Source: Pseudarthrobacter naphthalenicus
Lineage (GTDB): Bacteria > Actinomycetota > Actinomycetes > Actinomycetales > Micrococcaceae
Length of the DNA stretch: 64,000 bases
Direction of reading: 5' to 3'
Assembly (NCBI RefSeq): GCF_029076445.1
Contig: NZ_JARESG010000002.1
Span: forward strand, 186,001-250,000
In this document: positions 18,226 to 27,121 of the stretch, piece by piece
Layout: each line of letters begins with the position of its first letter
Position numbering within the stretch: position 1 is the first letter of the stretch
Notes under the pieces: model-generated
Databases searched by the model: none
Told to the model about the DNA's origin: nothing
The model's input: the letters and a program-made list of their open reading frames with translations, nothing else
Made by a program: the position numbers and the translations under genes

Positions 18226-19485
18226 GTGTACGAACTTGAAAACGCCCTCCGCGACTATGCCTGGGGATCCAGGACGGCCATCGCGGAGCTTTTGGGGCGT
18301 CCGGCGTCCGGCGGTCCGGAAGCGGAACTGTGGATCGGCGCGCATCCGGGGGCCCCTTCAATGGCCCGCCGCGCTGACGGCTCCGAAACACCCCTGGATG
18401 CGTTGATCGCCTCCGATCCCGAGCACTTCCTCGGCAGCGAGTCGGTGGCGGAGTTCGGGCCGCGGCTACCGTTTCTGACAAAGATCCTGGCGGCCAACGA
18501 GCCTTTGTCACTTCAGGTTCACCCCAGCCTCGAGCAGGCCAGGGCCGGTTTTGCCCGGGAAGATGCTGAGGGCATCGCCCCTGACGCGGCCCACCGGAAT
18601 TACCGGGATGACAACCACAAGCCGGAAATGATCTTCGCGCTGACTCCCTTTGAATCACTCTGCGGATTCCGGGCTCCTGCCGCCACCCGGAAGATCCTGG
18701 CCCATATCGAAGCCTGTTTCGACCTGGTCGCATCCAAGGTGCCGCCCCTGCTGACCGAGCTGATGAACGACCTTGATTCAGCCGACGAACGCGTGGGCCT
18801 GAGGAGCGCGCTGGAACGGCTGATCAACGGCGGCGAAGAGGTTGCCGGGGCTACGGCCACTGTGGCTGCTGCCCTGAGCTCGGGCGCTTCGCTGGCACCG
18901 TACGAAACGGAGCTGTCCACGGTGGTGAGCCTGCACGCGCAGTACCCGGGTGATCCCGGCGTCCTGATCTCGCTGCTGCTCAACCGCATTTCGCTGGCAC
19001 CCGGCGAGGCTGTATACCTGCCCGAGGGCAAAATCCACGCCTATCTGTCCGGCTTGGGTGTGGAAGTCATGGCCTCCTCCGATAACGTCCTCCGGGGCGG
19101 GCTGACACCCAAATTCGTCGACGTGCCCGAACTCCTGCGCACCGTCGACTTCACTTCCGTGGAAGTTCCGAGGCTGCATCCGGAAATTTCCGGTTTGGGC
19201 CAGGAACTGTACCGGCCGCCGTTCCGGGAGTTCCAGCTTCAGAGGATTGAACTGGCCCCGGGCGCAGCGCCGGTTCCGCTCGCACAGTCAGGCGCCGTGG
19301 TCATCATTGTGGTGGAAGGTGTTGTGTACCTGGACTCCCCCAAGGGCGACCTGCAGCTGGCCCGCGGCGGCAGTGCATTCCTGGCCGCCTCTGAGGCCCC
19401 CGTGAATGTCCACGCCGTGGCCGCTGCGGCGGAGAAGGCCGTCGCGTTTGCCGTCACCACCGGCGCTCCTGGCGCCGGTTCCTAA
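18226..19485 (+). CDS. manA: Mannose-6-phosphate isomerase, class I
   Basis: Zinc enzyme interconverting mannose-6-phosphate and fructose-6-phosphate, feeding GDP-mannose for envelope glycans. 419 aa from GTG at 18226 with AAGGAA upstream. Typical segments: LPFLTKILAANEPLSLQVHPSLEQA (zinc-ligand Gln and His), NHKPEMIFALTPFESLCGFR (Glu ligand), and AVYLPEGKIHAYLSGLGVEVMASSDNVLRGGLTPKFVD, with the third His ligand and the catalytic Arg. The cupin-like C-terminal domain is complete. It follows the LCP gene by 66 bp on the same strand, fitting the wall-polymer theme of this block, as in mycobacteria. Confidence 0.96.
   Translation: MYELENALRDYAWGSRTAIAELLGRPASGGPEAELWIGAHPGAPSMARRADGSETPLDALIASDPEHFLGSESVAEFGPRLPFLTKILAANEPLSLQVHPSLEQARAGFAREDAEGIAPDAAHRNYRDDNHKPEMIFALTPFESLCGFRAPAATRKILAHIEACFDLVASKVPPLLTELMNDLDSADERVGLRSALERLINGGEEVAGATATVAAALSSGASLAPYETELSTVVSLHAQYPGDPGVLISLLLNRISLAPGEAVYLPEGKIHAYLSGLGVEVMASSDNVLRGGLTPKFVDVPELLRTVDFTSVEVPRLHPEISGLGQELYRPPFREFQLQRIELAPGAAPVPLAQSGAVVIIVVEGVVYLDSPKGDLQLARGGSAFLAASEAPVNVHAVAAAAEKAVAFAVTTGAPGAGS
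19459..19479. terminator. Hairpin at the manA 3' end, between convergent genes
   Basis: Stem ACCGGCGC / GCGCCGGT (19459-19466 with 19472-19479), 5-nt loop, inside the last manA codons. The U-tract is poor on both strands, so termination may be inefficient or Rho-assisted. Confidence 0.4.
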
Positions 19486-19494
19486 CGCCAGCTC

Positions 19495-20610
19495 CTAACG
19501 CCGGGTAACTTTTGCCAGGGCCTGACGGGCGGCCGGCAACGCCTGGCGCGCAGCGGGGAGGGCCCTGCGTGCGGCGGGCACGGCGTTCTGCAGGCCGCGG
19601 CGGGCTGCCGGCAGGGCCTTGCGTGCCGCCTGCAGCCCCTTGCGGGCGGCAGGCATGGCCTTGGCGTACACGGGGTAAAGCGGTGACAGCGGGCGCTCCC
19701 ACGTCCCCATCAGCATGTTCTCGTGCTTGGCGAACTGCTTCTTGAAGTCGGAGATTCCATCGTTGAGGAGGCCGTTGAAGTCGTAGCGCCCGCAGCCGTC
19801 CGCGCGCATGGCCTGCAGGGCGGCCCACTTGACGCCGTAGTTCACGCGCTGCTTCTGGCCATCGGCCGAGACGCCCCCGTAGAGCTCAAATGCTGTCGCG
19901 CCGCTGCGGGACAGCCAGACGAAGGCCAGCAGCCGGCCGCCGTCGAACGCCCCGATGATGGGTGAGCCCTCGCCGAGGTTGGTGAAGATGTCCCGGTAGT
20001 ACTGGTCCTCGTGGATTCCGAAGCCGGCACGGGCGGCGGTTTCATGATAAATGCCCAGGACCTGCTCGAGCTCCGCGGCGCTCTGCACCTTCCGGAATTC
20101 CACCTCGCTGCGCATCGCCTTGCGGATGTTGGCGCGGGTGGACTTGGACATGTCAGCCATCAGCTCATCATCTGTCTTGGCCAGATCAAGGATGAGGGTG
20201 CGCGGGATCAGCACGGTGTTGGCGGATGGCTTGAAGCCGGCGGCAGCAACTGCGCCTTCGTAGGGGGACTCGGCGTCCCAGTCCGGCTCGATGCTCAGCG
20301 CGACGCCCCGGTGGCGTGAGGAAGCATAGGAGGCGAGCTGTTCCAGGACGGCCGTAGCGTTTTCGGCGGTGCACATTGGCCCGCGCGGTACGTAGACCAG
20401 GGCCCGGAACGGCACGGGCAGCCTGCGGATCAGCAACTGGGCGCAACCAAGAACGTTTTCACCGTCAGCCACCAGGACGCGGTCCACGGACCAGCCGTGC
20501 ATGGCCTTGGTCTCACCCCAGCCCCACAGTTGCTGCGGATGCCCTTGGAGCCGGTCAACATGTCCGTCCCAGACGGCGCGGTCAGTACAGGGCACAACGG
20601 CAAGACTCAT
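19495..20610 (-). CDS. FemX/FemAB family lipid II aminoacyltransferase
   Basis: 371-aa tRNA-dependent aminoacyltransferase of the Fem family, which adds the first residue of the interpeptide bridge to lipid II in the cytoplasm. Two GNAT-like subdomains are recognisable: PQQLWGWGETKAMHGW, LIRRLPVPFRALVYVPRGPM, the conserved MSKSTRANIRKAMRSEVEF hinge, and ATAFELYGGVSADGQKQRVNYGVKWAALQAMRADGCGRYDFNGLLNDGISDFKKQF, the usual Fem C-terminal core. A lysine-type wall with cross-bridge is typical of Arthrobacter. After the core come about seven basic heptads (AARxxLx), an unusual amphipathic tail. It is convergent with manA. Confidence 0.9.
   Translation of the reverse strand: MSLAVVPCTDRAVWDGHVDRLQGHPQQLWGWGETKAMHGWSVDRVLVADGENVLGCAQLLIRRLPVPFRALVYVPRGPMCTAENATAVLEQLASYASSRHRGVALSIEPDWDAESPYEGAVAAAGFKPSANTVLIPRTLILDLAKTDDELMADMSKSTRANIRKAMRSEVEFRKVQSAAELEQVLGIYHETAARAGFGIHEDQYYRDIFTNLGEGSPIIGAFDGGRLLAFVWLSRSGATAFELYGGVSADGQKQRVNYGVKWAALQAMRADGCGRYDFNGLLNDGISDFKKQFAKHENMLMGTWERPLSPLYPVYAKAMPAARKGLQAARKALPAARRGLQNAVPAARRALPAARQALPAARQALAKVTRR
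19513..19650 (-). repeat. Heptad-coding repeat in the FemX C-terminus
   Basis: Imperfect 21-bp repeats in the end of the FemX gene. They encode consecutive units such as AARKALP, AARRALP and AARQALP, with Leu/Ala on one helix face and Arg/Lys on the other. This predicts a long basic amphipathic helix that could lie along the membrane or bind RNA. Confidence 0.75.
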
Positions 20611-20660
20611 GAATTCAACCCTATACCAAGGCCCCGTACCGGCCCTTCACGGCCGTGCCG

Positions 20661-20712
20661 GGCCGGGAAGCCGGGCCGGGAAGCCGGGCCGGGAGGCCGG
20701 GCCAGGAACCGA
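20661..20712. repeat. 13-bp GC-rich tandem repeat
   Basis: Three near-identical copies of GGCCGGGAAGCCG (one has GGCCGGGAGGCCG) plus a degenerate fourth, in the gap upstream of the FemX gene and just past the glpX terminator. It may affect the FemX promoter and may vary in copy number between strains. Confidence 0.75.
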
Positions 20713-20727
20713 GACGCCATGCAGAAG

Positions 20728-20757
20728 AGCGCCCCACCGCAGATGCGGTGGGGCGCT
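20728..20757 (-). terminator. Intrinsic terminator after glpX
   Basis: Perfect 13-bp stem AGCGCCCCACCGC / GCGGTGGGGCGCT with an AGAT loop, 18 nt past the glpX stop. The minus-strand tail (CTTCTGC) is a weak U-tract, but the stem is very stable. Confidence 0.7.
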
Positions 20758-20775
20758 CCTTTAACTGCGCCGCGC

Positions 20776-21813
20776 CTAGTTCTTGCGGGCGTAGCCTTCC
20801 CACTTGCTGGCCTGGTGCTCACCCTCAACGAAGCGGATGGTGCCGGACTTGGAACGCATCACGATGGACTGGGTCAGGACCTTGTCCTTGGAGTAGCGGA
20901 CACCCTTGAGGAGATCGCCGTCGGTGATGCCGGTGGCCGCAAAGTAGCAGTTGTCGCTCGACACGAGGTCGTTGGTGGACAGAACGCGGTCCAGGTCGTG
21001 GCCGGCGTCGAGGGCCTTCTGCTTTTCGTCATCGCTGGTGGGCCACAGCCGGCCCTGGATGACGCCGCCGAGGGACTTGATGGCGCAGGCCGCAACGATG
21101 CCTTCCGGGGTGCCGCCGATGCCCATGAGGGCGTCAACGCCGGTCCCGGAACGGGCTGCGGCGATGGCGCCGGCGACATCGCCGTCCATGATGAACTTGG
21201 TGCGCGCACCGGCTTCGCGGATCTCCTCCACCAGGGGGCGGTGACGGTCGCGGTCCAGGATCATCACGTTGAGCTGGTTAACTTTCACGCCCTTGGCCTT
21301 GGCGATGAGGTGCAGGTTCTGCTTCACCGGCAGACGCAGGTCAACCATGTCGGCAGCCTCGGGGCCCGTTACGAGCTTCTCCATGTAGAACACGGCTGAG
21401 GGGTCGAACATGGAACCGCGTTCGGCCACCGCGAGGACGGCAAGGGCATTGTTGATGCCCAGGGCCGTGAGCCGGGTGCCGTCGATCGGGTCAACTGCAA
21501 CATCGCACTCGGGGCCGGTGCCGTCGCCAACGCGTTCGCCGTTGAACAGCATGGGGGCTTCGTCTTTTTCCCCTTCGCCGATGACCACAACGCCGTTGAA
21601 GTGGACTGTCTGCAGGAAAGAGCGCATGGCGTCCACTGCGGCACCGTCGGCCTTGTTCTTGTCGCCGAAGCCCACCCAGTGGCCGCCGGCGATGGCTGCG
21701 GCTTCGGTGACGCGGACAAGCTCGAGTGCAAGGTTGCGGTCCGGCTCGTCAATGCCGACGGCGAGCGACGGGGAAAGTGTGGAGTACTTCTGGGTCATGG
21801 ACGCTGGTGACAC
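20776..21813 (-). CDS. glpX: Fructose-1,6-bisphosphatase class II
   Basis: Gluconeogenic phosphatase converting fructose-1,6-bisphosphate to fructose-6-phosphate; usually the only FBPase in actinobacteria. 345 aa from GTG at 21813 with AAGAGG five bases upstream; an internal ATG five codons later (MTQKYSTL) is possible. Key segments: [33 protein letters not shown] and [17 protein letters not shown] (metal-binding Asp/Glu set), plus [29 protein letters not shown] (substrate site). It is divergent from DUF4245; the same glpX/DUF4245/fum grouping occurs in M. tuberculosis (Rv1098c-Rv1100). A strong terminator follows. Confidence 0.97.
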   Translation of the reverse strand: MSPASMTQKYSTLSPSLAVGIDEPDRNLALELVRVTEAAAIAGGHWVGFGDKNKADGAAVDAMRSFLQTVHFNGVVVIGEGEKDEAPMLFNGERVGDGTGPECDVAVDPIDGTRLTALGINNALAVLAVAERGSMFDPSAVFYMEKLVTGPEAADMVDLRLPVKQNLHLIAKAKGVKVNQLNVMILDRDRHRPLVEEIREAGARTKFIMDGDVAGAIAAARSGTGVDALMGIGGTPEGIVAACAIKSLGGVIQGRLWPTSDDEKQKALDAGHDLDRVLSTNDLVSSDNCYFAATGITDGDLLKGVRYSKDKVLTQSIVMRSKSGTIRFVEGEHQASKWEGYARKN

Positions 21814-22015
21814 GTGAACCTCTTCTTCGAGTGGCGATCATTGGACCCGCTCAGCCGGATTCAGCCGACGCGGTGATTCCTCTGCTACTGATCATAGTCG
21901 CGGCGCCACCTCAGGGTGGTGGCATGACGCCGGGACGCAACATGGCCCTCAGGGCGGACGGGGGCCCGACTGTGAGTTGAGCCGTTGCATGGGCGACTAT
22001 AGAGGGGTGAGTGAA

Positions 22016-22696
22016 ATGCAGGAAAAGACCAGCCCCGGGACAGATCCCGCAGAGCCCGGACGCGCCGCAGGGGGCACCCCGCCGGCCGACCAGCCTGTGG
22101 TGAAGCCCGTCATCCCGGCCGCGGCCGCCAAGCGGGCCAACGCGTCCGTGATCGGCATGATCGTTGCCCTGGTGGTCAGCATCGGCGCCTTCCTGCCCGT
22201 GATCCTGATGAATCCACTTCCCAAAACGGACGGATTCCGGCCGGACATCAACGTCAGCGCGGTATCCCGGAACGCTGCGGATGTGGCGGGATTCACACCG
22301 GCGGCGCCGGATACCGGGGGCGGGTTCCGGCCGAATTATGCACGCTGGGAATCGGGAAGCGGCAGCGGCGTTCCCACCTGGGAGGTGGGCTACATTACGC
22401 CGAAGGAAGCTTTCATAGGCCTGGTCCAGACCCGTCAGTCGAACCCCACCTGGCTGCTGCAGCAGACCAAAAGCGCCCCGGTTACCGGCACCCGCGACGC
22501 CGGCGGCCACTCCTGGGAACTCCGGGATGCGGGAAAAGGCGAGAAGAGCATGATCCTGGAGTACCGCGGAACTACCGTTATCCTCACCGGGACGGCGCAA
22601 CTGGACGAGTTCACCGTCCTGGCGGCCGCCGTCGTGAAGTCCATGGACAGCAATCCCGGCGCAACAGTTTCACCGTCGGCCAGCCCCGCGCCGTAA
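22016..22696 (+). CDS. DUF4245 family membrane-anchored protein
   Basis: 226-aa protein of unknown function. The ATG at 22016 has GAGGGG eight bases upstream; a GTG at 22007 and a longer frame to 21977 are less likely. A Pro/Gly-rich cytoplasmic leader is followed by one helix (SVIGMIVALVVSIGAFLPVIL). The extracytoplasmic domain includes GFTPAAPDTGGGFRPNYARW, YITPKEAFIGLVQTRQSNPTWLLQQ and MILEYRGTTVILTGTAQLDEF. Family members sit beside glpX across actinobacteria, so a link to carbon metabolism or envelope is possible, but none is known to me. Nine bases separate it from the carbonic anhydrase gene, so the two form an operon. Confidence 0.85.
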   Translation: MQEKTSPGTDPAEPGRAAGGTPPADQPVVKPVIPAAAAKRANASVIGMIVALVVSIGAFLPVILMNPLPKTDGFRPDINVSAVSRNAADVAGFTPAAPDTGGGFRPNYARWESGSGSGVPTWEVGYITPKEAFIGLVQTRQSNPTWLLQQTKSAPVTGTRDAGGHSWELRDAGKGEKSMILEYRGTTVILTGTAQLDEFTVLAAAVVKSMDSNPGATVSPSASPAP

Positions 22697-22705
22697 AGTA
22701 GCACG

Positions 22706-23320
22706 GTGACTACATACCTGACTCCCGCCCTCGCCTGGCGCCGGCTGCGCGAAGGCAACGAACGTTTTGTCAACGGTGAATCCTCGCATCCCAACCAGGA
22801 TGCATCGCGCCGGTCCTCGCTGGTGGAGAACCAGCATCCGTTTGCCGTGATCTTCGGCTGCTCCGATTCGCGCCTTGCGGCGGAAATTATTTTCGATCTG
22901 GGCCTCGGTGACGCCTTCGTGGTGCGAACGGCGGGACAGGTGATTGACGACGCCGTCCTGGGATCCTTGGAGTACAGCATCAGCGTGTTGGGGGTTCCCC
23001 TGATCGTGGTGCTCGGGCACGACAGCTGCGGTGCGGTCAGCGCCACCAAGGACGCCGTGGAGACAGGCCAGATGCCCACCGGGTTCATCCGCGACTTGGT
23101 GGAGCGGATCACTCCCTCGGTACTGACGTCCCTGCGGAACGACCAGCACGCCATCAACGAGATGGTGGTGGAGCATACGAAGCAGACCTCACAGCGGCTC
23201 GTGGACAGTTCCCGTGTGATCTCCGACGCAGTGGACAAAGGGCAGGCCGCCGTCATCGGCTTGAAGTACAGCCTCGCGGAAGGCCGTGCGAAGTTGGTTT
23301 CGGGCATCGGCGAGCTTTAG
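22706..23320 (+). CDS. Beta-class carbonic anhydrase
   Basis: Zinc enzyme interconverting CO2 and bicarbonate, supplying bicarbonate for reactions such as PurK and other carboxylases. 204 aa, GTG start at 22706. Zinc ligands are C52, H105 and C108, and the D54-R56 dyad is present (GCSDSR and VVLGHDSCGAV). The conserved NERFVNG and the VRTAGQVIDDAVLGSLEYSISVLGVPLI strand are also typical. It is 9 bp downstream of DUF4245 and 77 bp upstream of fumC on the same strand. Confidence 0.96.
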   Translation: MTTYLTPALAWRRLREGNERFVNGESSHPNQDASRRSSLVENQHPFAVIFGCSDSRLAAEIIFDLGLGDAFVVRTAGQVIDDAVLGSLEYSISVLGVPLIVVLGHDSCGAVSATKDAVETGQMPTGFIRDLVERITPSVLTSLRNDQHAINEMVVEHTKQTSQRLVDSSRVISDAVDKGQAAVIGLKYSLAEGRAKLVSGIGEL

Positions 23321-23397
23321 GCCACGCCCCTGGCGAGTGGCCGTAGCATGCAGTTCACGGTTTTAGCCCGGGGCGCACCTCGTCCTAAGCTAGCCCC

Positions 23398-24819
23398 ATG
23401 ACTTCCACTGAAGAATTCCGCATTGAACACGACACGATGGGCGAAGTCCGCGTCCCCGTGAACGCCCTGTACCGTGCACAGACGCAGCGTGCAGTTGAGA
23501 ACTTCCCCATCTCAGGCAAGACCTTGGAGCGCGCCCACATCGAGGCGCTCGCCCGGGTCAAGAAGGCGGCCGCGCAGGCCAACGCCGAACTTGGGGTGCT
23601 CGACGGCGAGCTGGCCAAGGCGATTGCCGAAGCCGCCGATGAGGTAGCAGCGGGCAAGTACGACGGCGACTTCCCGATTGACGTTTTCCAGACCGGCTCC
23701 GGCACGTCCTCGAACATGAACACCAACGAGGTCATCGCCGAACTCGCCACACGCGCCCTGAAGGCTGCCGGCAGCGACAAGGTTGTTCACCCGAACGATC
23801 ACGTCAACGCCTCGCAGTCCTCCAACGACGTTTTCCCCACGTCCGTCCACGTTGCCGCCACTTCGGCCCTGATCAATGACCTCATCCCGGCCCTCGGCTA
23901 CCTGGCAGAGTCGCTGGAGCGCAAGGCCGTTGAGTTCAAGGACGTCGTCAAGTCCGGCCGTACCCACCTGATGGACGCCACCCCGGTGACCCTCGGCCAG
24001 GAATTCGGCGGCTACGCAGCCCAGGTCCGCTACGGCATCGAGCGCATCAACGCCTCACTCCCCCGCGTCGCCGAAGTTCCGCTCGGCGGCACGGCCGTGG
24101 GCACCGGCATCAACACCCCCGCAGGCTTCCCGGAACGCGTGATCGAACTCCTCGCCACCGATACCGGCCTGCCGCTGACCGAAGCCCGCGACCACTTTGA
24201 AGCACAGGCCAACCGTGACGGCCTCATCGAAGCCTCCAGCCAGCTGCGCAACATCGCGATCTCCTTCATGAAGATCAACAATGACCTGCGCTGGATGGGA
24301 TCAGGCCCCAACACCGGCCTCGGCGAAATCGCCATCCCGGACCTGCAGCCGGGGTCCTCGATCATGCCGGGCAAGGTCAACCCCGTGATCTGCGAGGCGT
24401 CCATCATGGTCTGCGCGCAGGTCATCGGCAACGACACCGCCATCGCCTGGTCCGGCACCAACGGTGCCTTCGAACTGAACGTGGGCATCCCGGTAATGGC
24501 CGCCAACCTGCTCGAGTCCGTCCGCCTGCTCGCGAACACGAGCCGCGTGATGGCCGACAAGATGATCGATGGCATCACCGCCAACGTGGAGCGGGCCCGC
24601 TTCCTGGCCGAGGCCTCACCGTCCATCGTTACGCCGCTGAACAAGCACATCGGCTACGAAAACGCCGCCAAGATTGCCAAGAAGGCAGTGGCGGAAGGCC
24701 TCACCATCCGCGAGACCGTTGTAGCCATGGGCTTCCTGGAGCGCGGAGAACTGACCGAAGAGCAGCTGGATACCGCCCTGGACGTTATGTCCATGACGCG
24801 CCCGCCGCACAAGGCATAG
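23398..24819 (+). CDS. fumC: Fumarate hydratase, class II
   Basis: Iron-independent TCA-cycle enzyme hydrating fumarate to L-malate in the cytoplasm. 473 aa, ATG start. Diagnostic segments: [63 protein letters not shown] (catalytic His), and the superfamily signature [16 protein letters not shown], whose loop carries the catalytic Ser. The C-terminus [18 protein letters not shown] is typical. A long hairpin 47 bp after the stop probably ends transcription. Confidence 0.98.
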   Translation: MTSTEEFRIEHDTMGEVRVPVNALYRAQTQRAVENFPISGKTLERAHIEALARVKKAAAQANAELGVLDGELAKAIAEAADEVAAGKYDGDFPIDVFQTGSGTSSNMNTNEVIAELATRALKAAGSDKVVHPNDHVNASQSSNDVFPTSVHVAATSALINDLIPALGYLAESLERKAVEFKDVVKSGRTHLMDATPVTLGQEFGGYAAQVRYGIERINASLPRVAEVPLGGTAVGTGINTPAGFPERVIELLATDTGLPLTEARDHFEAQANRDGLIEASSQLRNIAISFMKINNDLRWMGSGPNTGLGEIAIPDLQPGSSIMPGKVNPVICEASIMVCAQVIGNDTAIAWSGTNGAFELNVGIPVMAANLLESVRLLANTSRVMADKMIDGITANVERARFLAEASPSIVTPLNKHIGYENAAKIAKKAVAEGLTIRETVVAMGFLERGELTEEQLDTALDVMSMTRPPHKA

Positions 24820-24865
24820 GTTCGCACCGCTTTTCCCCGCCAGCGGAGTCCCGATTTCGGGCGAC

Positions 24866-24904
24866 GGCGGCCGTTCACCTTCCCAGGGAAGGTGGGCGGC
24901 CGCC
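24866..24904. terminator. Long hairpin downstream of fumC
   Basis: Stem GGCGGCCG / CGGCCGCC continuing into CACCTTC / GAAGGTG with two wobble pairs between (17 bp in all) and a CCAGG loop. No U-tract follows on either strand, so this is a structural terminator or RNA-stabilising element rather than a classical one. Confidence 0.5.
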
Positions 24905-24964
24905 GGTGGTTAAGGCCGCAACCCGCGCGACCACCACCGCCGCCACCCGGTCCCTTGCCGCATA

Positions 24965-25026
24965 GCGCGGCCTGAACGGCTACACGGTGGAGGCGGCGCG
25001 GCCTGAACGGCTGCACGGTGGAGGAG
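24965..25026. repeat. 31-bp direct tandem repeat, two copies
   Basis: Two abutting copies of a 31-bp unit beginning GCGCGGCCTGAACGGCT (24965-24995 and 24996-25026). They differ at TACACGG versus TGCACGG and in the last bases. They lie in the non-coding gap between convergent fumC and the HNH gene. A recent slippage duplication is likely. Confidence 0.75.
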
Positions 25027-25053
25027 GTCTGCGAATGGCAGGGTGGTACCCGG

Positions 25054-26496
25054 TCAAGGATCAGCGACAGGCAGGGTGCCTTCACTGCGGTGCTGAACGT
25101 CTCCGCCCGATTCTGCTGCCCAGTCTGCCCAGTCCGGCCAGTCCGCCAAGTTTGCCCAATCCGGCCAGTCTGCCCAATCCGGCCAGGTGGGTGGTTCCCA
25201 GTCGGGGTGTTCGCTTTGGTAGCGCCTGCCGGAGGGTGAGATCCAACCGGGTGCTTCGTCCTTCGTTGCCCCGGTAGGTGTCCAGCCGGTGGTGTGGCGG
25301 AGCCTGTGGTGTCGGTGGCAGGGCTGGCCGAGATTTGAGATCCCCGTGGACCCCCCTTCGGCCCAGGCCAGGACGTGGTCCGCTTCGTTGTCCAGGGACT
25401 GGTTGTGACAGCCGGGAAACGGGCACTTGCCGTCCCGCAGGCGCAGCCACTGGCGTTGGGCTTTGGTAACCCGGTAGCTGGTCCGCCCGATCTCCAACGG
25501 GGCCCCGTCCCGGGGGTCGATGAGGACGCGGTGGAAGGACTCGGCGCCGTCGGCAATCAGTTTCCGTGCCATGGAGGGCGGGATCGGACCGTACCCGTCC
25601 AGCATCGCCGACTCCTCGGTGGCACCCAGTAAAGCCATGACCGGGACCGTGATCAGCACGTGCGCCCGCGGTGAGGGCACCCCGCTGGGATTCTCAGCGT
25701 CGCCAAGCAGCCAGGTGGCGACCGTGTCGGCGCGTAGCTGGGTCAGTGTGCGGGGCTCGTCGGGGTCCTGCATGGCCCGGGCCGCCCTCGTGCTCTGCTC
25801 CCAGATCCCCGACGCCGTGGCGGCCGGCAAATAGGCCGAGAGCCAGGCCATGCCGTCCCGGTCCGGGCGGTATTCCAGGCGCCGGTCCGCGACGGAGCGG
25901 GTGTGGCGTTTTTCGATGCTGTCCGGGTGGTGGCGTTCCCGCCAGATCCGGGCCTTGTGCCGGAAGCGGGAGGGGACGAGTTCCCCGGCAGGGCCACGGG
26001 CCGGGTTGGGTGCTTCAGGGTCCAGGAAGTGCGCTTCCAGAGCCTGCGCAGCGGAGGGGTCCAAGTTGGTGGTCTCGTCCACCATGACCCGGGCGTGCTG
26101 CCACGAAATTTCACCGGCCTGCAGGGTGGAGAGGGTCAACGGTAAGTCTGTGGTCAGGGCGTGGGACTCAGTCAGCAGGGTGGAGGCGGTCCGTTCGCCG
26201 ACCGTCAGGGCGCACGCGAGCTCCGCGACCAACGCCATTTCCTGCGCGGTGGCTTCCTGCGGCGACCGGGCCGGTGGCTCCAATGCCATGGAGACTTCGA
26301 CTAATTCCGCGACGATCTGCACCTTTTCCGCCGCGGTCCGGGCTTCGAGCCGTGCAATCCCGGCCAACCGTTCCAGGCAAAGATTCTTCCGCCGGCGCAA
26401 AGGATCTGACCGGAAAAGTACCTCGTTGGGGATCCCGTCACCGCCAACCGCACCTTGACCGGGACGGGCTGTAGCGGGCACGGCGGAGGCCGGCAA
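25054..26496 (-). CDS. HNH endonuclease signature/DUF222 protein
   Basis: 480-aa protein of the DUF222-HNH group that is multicopy in many actinobacteria and often treated as mobile or selfish. Helical DUF222 region at residues ~30-300 (LERLAGIARLEARTAAEK; DLPLTLSTLQAGEISWQHARVMVDETTNLDP). HNH motif near residue 390: CPFPGCHNQSLDNEADHVLAWAEGGSTGISNLGQPCHRHHRLRH, with paired Cys/His. The C-terminus is Trp/Asp/Pro-rich (WPDWADWPDWANLADWPDW). The TTG start has GAGG seven bases upstream and lies 9 nt after the prepilin-peptidase stop. A rare TTA codon occurs at 26143-26145. Nuclease activity, role in defence, or mobility are all unproven. Confidence 0.88.
   Translation of the reverse strand: MPASAVPATARPGQGAVGGDGIPNEVLFRSDPLRRRKNLCLERLAGIARLEARTAAEKVQIVAELVEVSMALEPPARSPQEATAQEMALVAELACALTVGERTASTLLTESHALTTDLPLTLSTLQAGEISWQHARVMVDETTNLDPSAAQALEAHFLDPEAPNPARGPAGELVPSRFRHKARIWRERHHPDSIEKRHTRSVADRRLEYRPDRDGMAWLSAYLPAATASGIWEQSTRAARAMQDPDEPRTLTQLRADTVATWLLGDAENPSGVPSPRAHVLITVPVMALLGATEESAMLDGYGPIPPSMARKLIADGAESFHRVLIDPRDGAPLEIGRTSYRVTKAQRQWLRLRDGKCPFPGCHNQSLDNEADHVLAWAEGGSTGISNLGQPCHRHHRLRHTTGWTPTGATKDEAPGWISPSGRRYQSEHPDWEPPTWPDWADWPDWANLADWPDWADWAAESGGDVQHRSEGTLPVADP
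25119..25187 (-). repeat. Trp-Asp-Pro repeat in the HNH protein C-terminus
   Basis: Imperfect tandem units encoding WPDWA/D motifs near the C-terminus of the HNH protein. The DNA repeats (for example GTCTGCCCAATCCGGCCA and variants) show slippage-type expansion. The role of such a Trp-rich acidic tail is unknown. Confidence 0.65.
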
Positions 26497-26505
26497 CTGC
26501 AGGCC

Positions 26506-27063
26506 TCAGGCAGGCAGCAGCATGGCCGCGGCCGCCCCGGCGAGCATGAACGGACCGAAGGGAATGGCGGACTTCAGCGTGCCGCGCCGCGCGGCAAGCA
26601 GGGCAATGGACCAGAGTCCACCCAGCAGGAAGGCGGCAAAGGTGCCGGCGAAGACGTGGCCCCAGCCGAGGTACCCCAGATACATTCCCAGCACCCCGGC
26701 CAGTTTGACGTCGCCAAAGCCCATGCCGGGCGGGTAGACAAGCCGGAGGACAAAGTAGAACAGCCAGAGAACCGCTCCCCCGGCCAGGATTCGAAGGGCA
26801 GGTACACCCAAAAGTTCGGCGCCGCCGTCGGGCGCCCCTGGCACACCGCCGGAACCGGCAACACCGTGCACGATGGCCGCGGCAAGGAGCAGGACTCCCG
26901 CCACGCCGTAGGAAGGGAACACAATCCGGTTCGGCAACAGATGGTGCCGTACATCGATAACCGTCAGCCGGGCGGCCATTACCAGAAAGTAGGCACAGGC
27001 AGCCAGCACCAGCCAGAACGCCAGCGGGGTGGCCTCCCAAAGTCCATCGAGTCGTCGGATCAC
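26506..27063 (-). CDS. A24 family prepilin peptidase/methyltransferase-like membrane protein
   Basis: 185-aa polytopic membrane aspartyl peptidase expected to cleave type IV prepilin-like leader peptides. The two catalytic Asp regions are visible: TVIDVRHHLLPNRIV (first Asp) and PPGMGFGDVKLAGVLGMYLG (GxGD motif). About six helices. It lacks the N-terminal cysteine-rich methyltransferase domain, so it is of the short form. The GTG at 27063 is my choice, though its ribosome site is poorly placed, and the frame stays open upstream into the divergent neighbour. No pilin, ATPase or Tad genes occur nearby, so its substrates are encoded elsewhere. Confidence 0.82.
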   Translation of the reverse strand: MIRRLDGLWEATPLAFWLVLAACAYFLVMAARLTVIDVRHHLLPNRIVFPSYGVAGVLLLAAAIVHGVAGSGGVPGAPDGGAELLGVPALRILAGGAVLWLFYFVLRLVYPPGMGFGDVKLAGVLGMYLGYLGWGHVFAGTFAAFLLGGLWSIALLAARRGTLKSAIPFGPFMLAGAAAAMLLPA

Positions 27064-27121
27064 TCCTCGGATGCTACTGGATCCGGACGGGACCGCGCAG
27101 GCCCGCGCGTAAACTGTGGAT

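Noticed and set aside
20661..20712. CRISPR-like repeat
   Set aside because: The 13-bp units abut without spacers; a simple tandem repeat.
24965..25026. Attachment site (att)
   Set aside because: Two adjacent 31-bp copies are a tandem duplication; no integrase or tRNA end is next to them.
25054..26496. Transposase or restriction enzyme
   Set aside because: The HNH motif sits in a DUF222 protein; no inverted repeats, target-site duplication or methyltransferase partner is visible.
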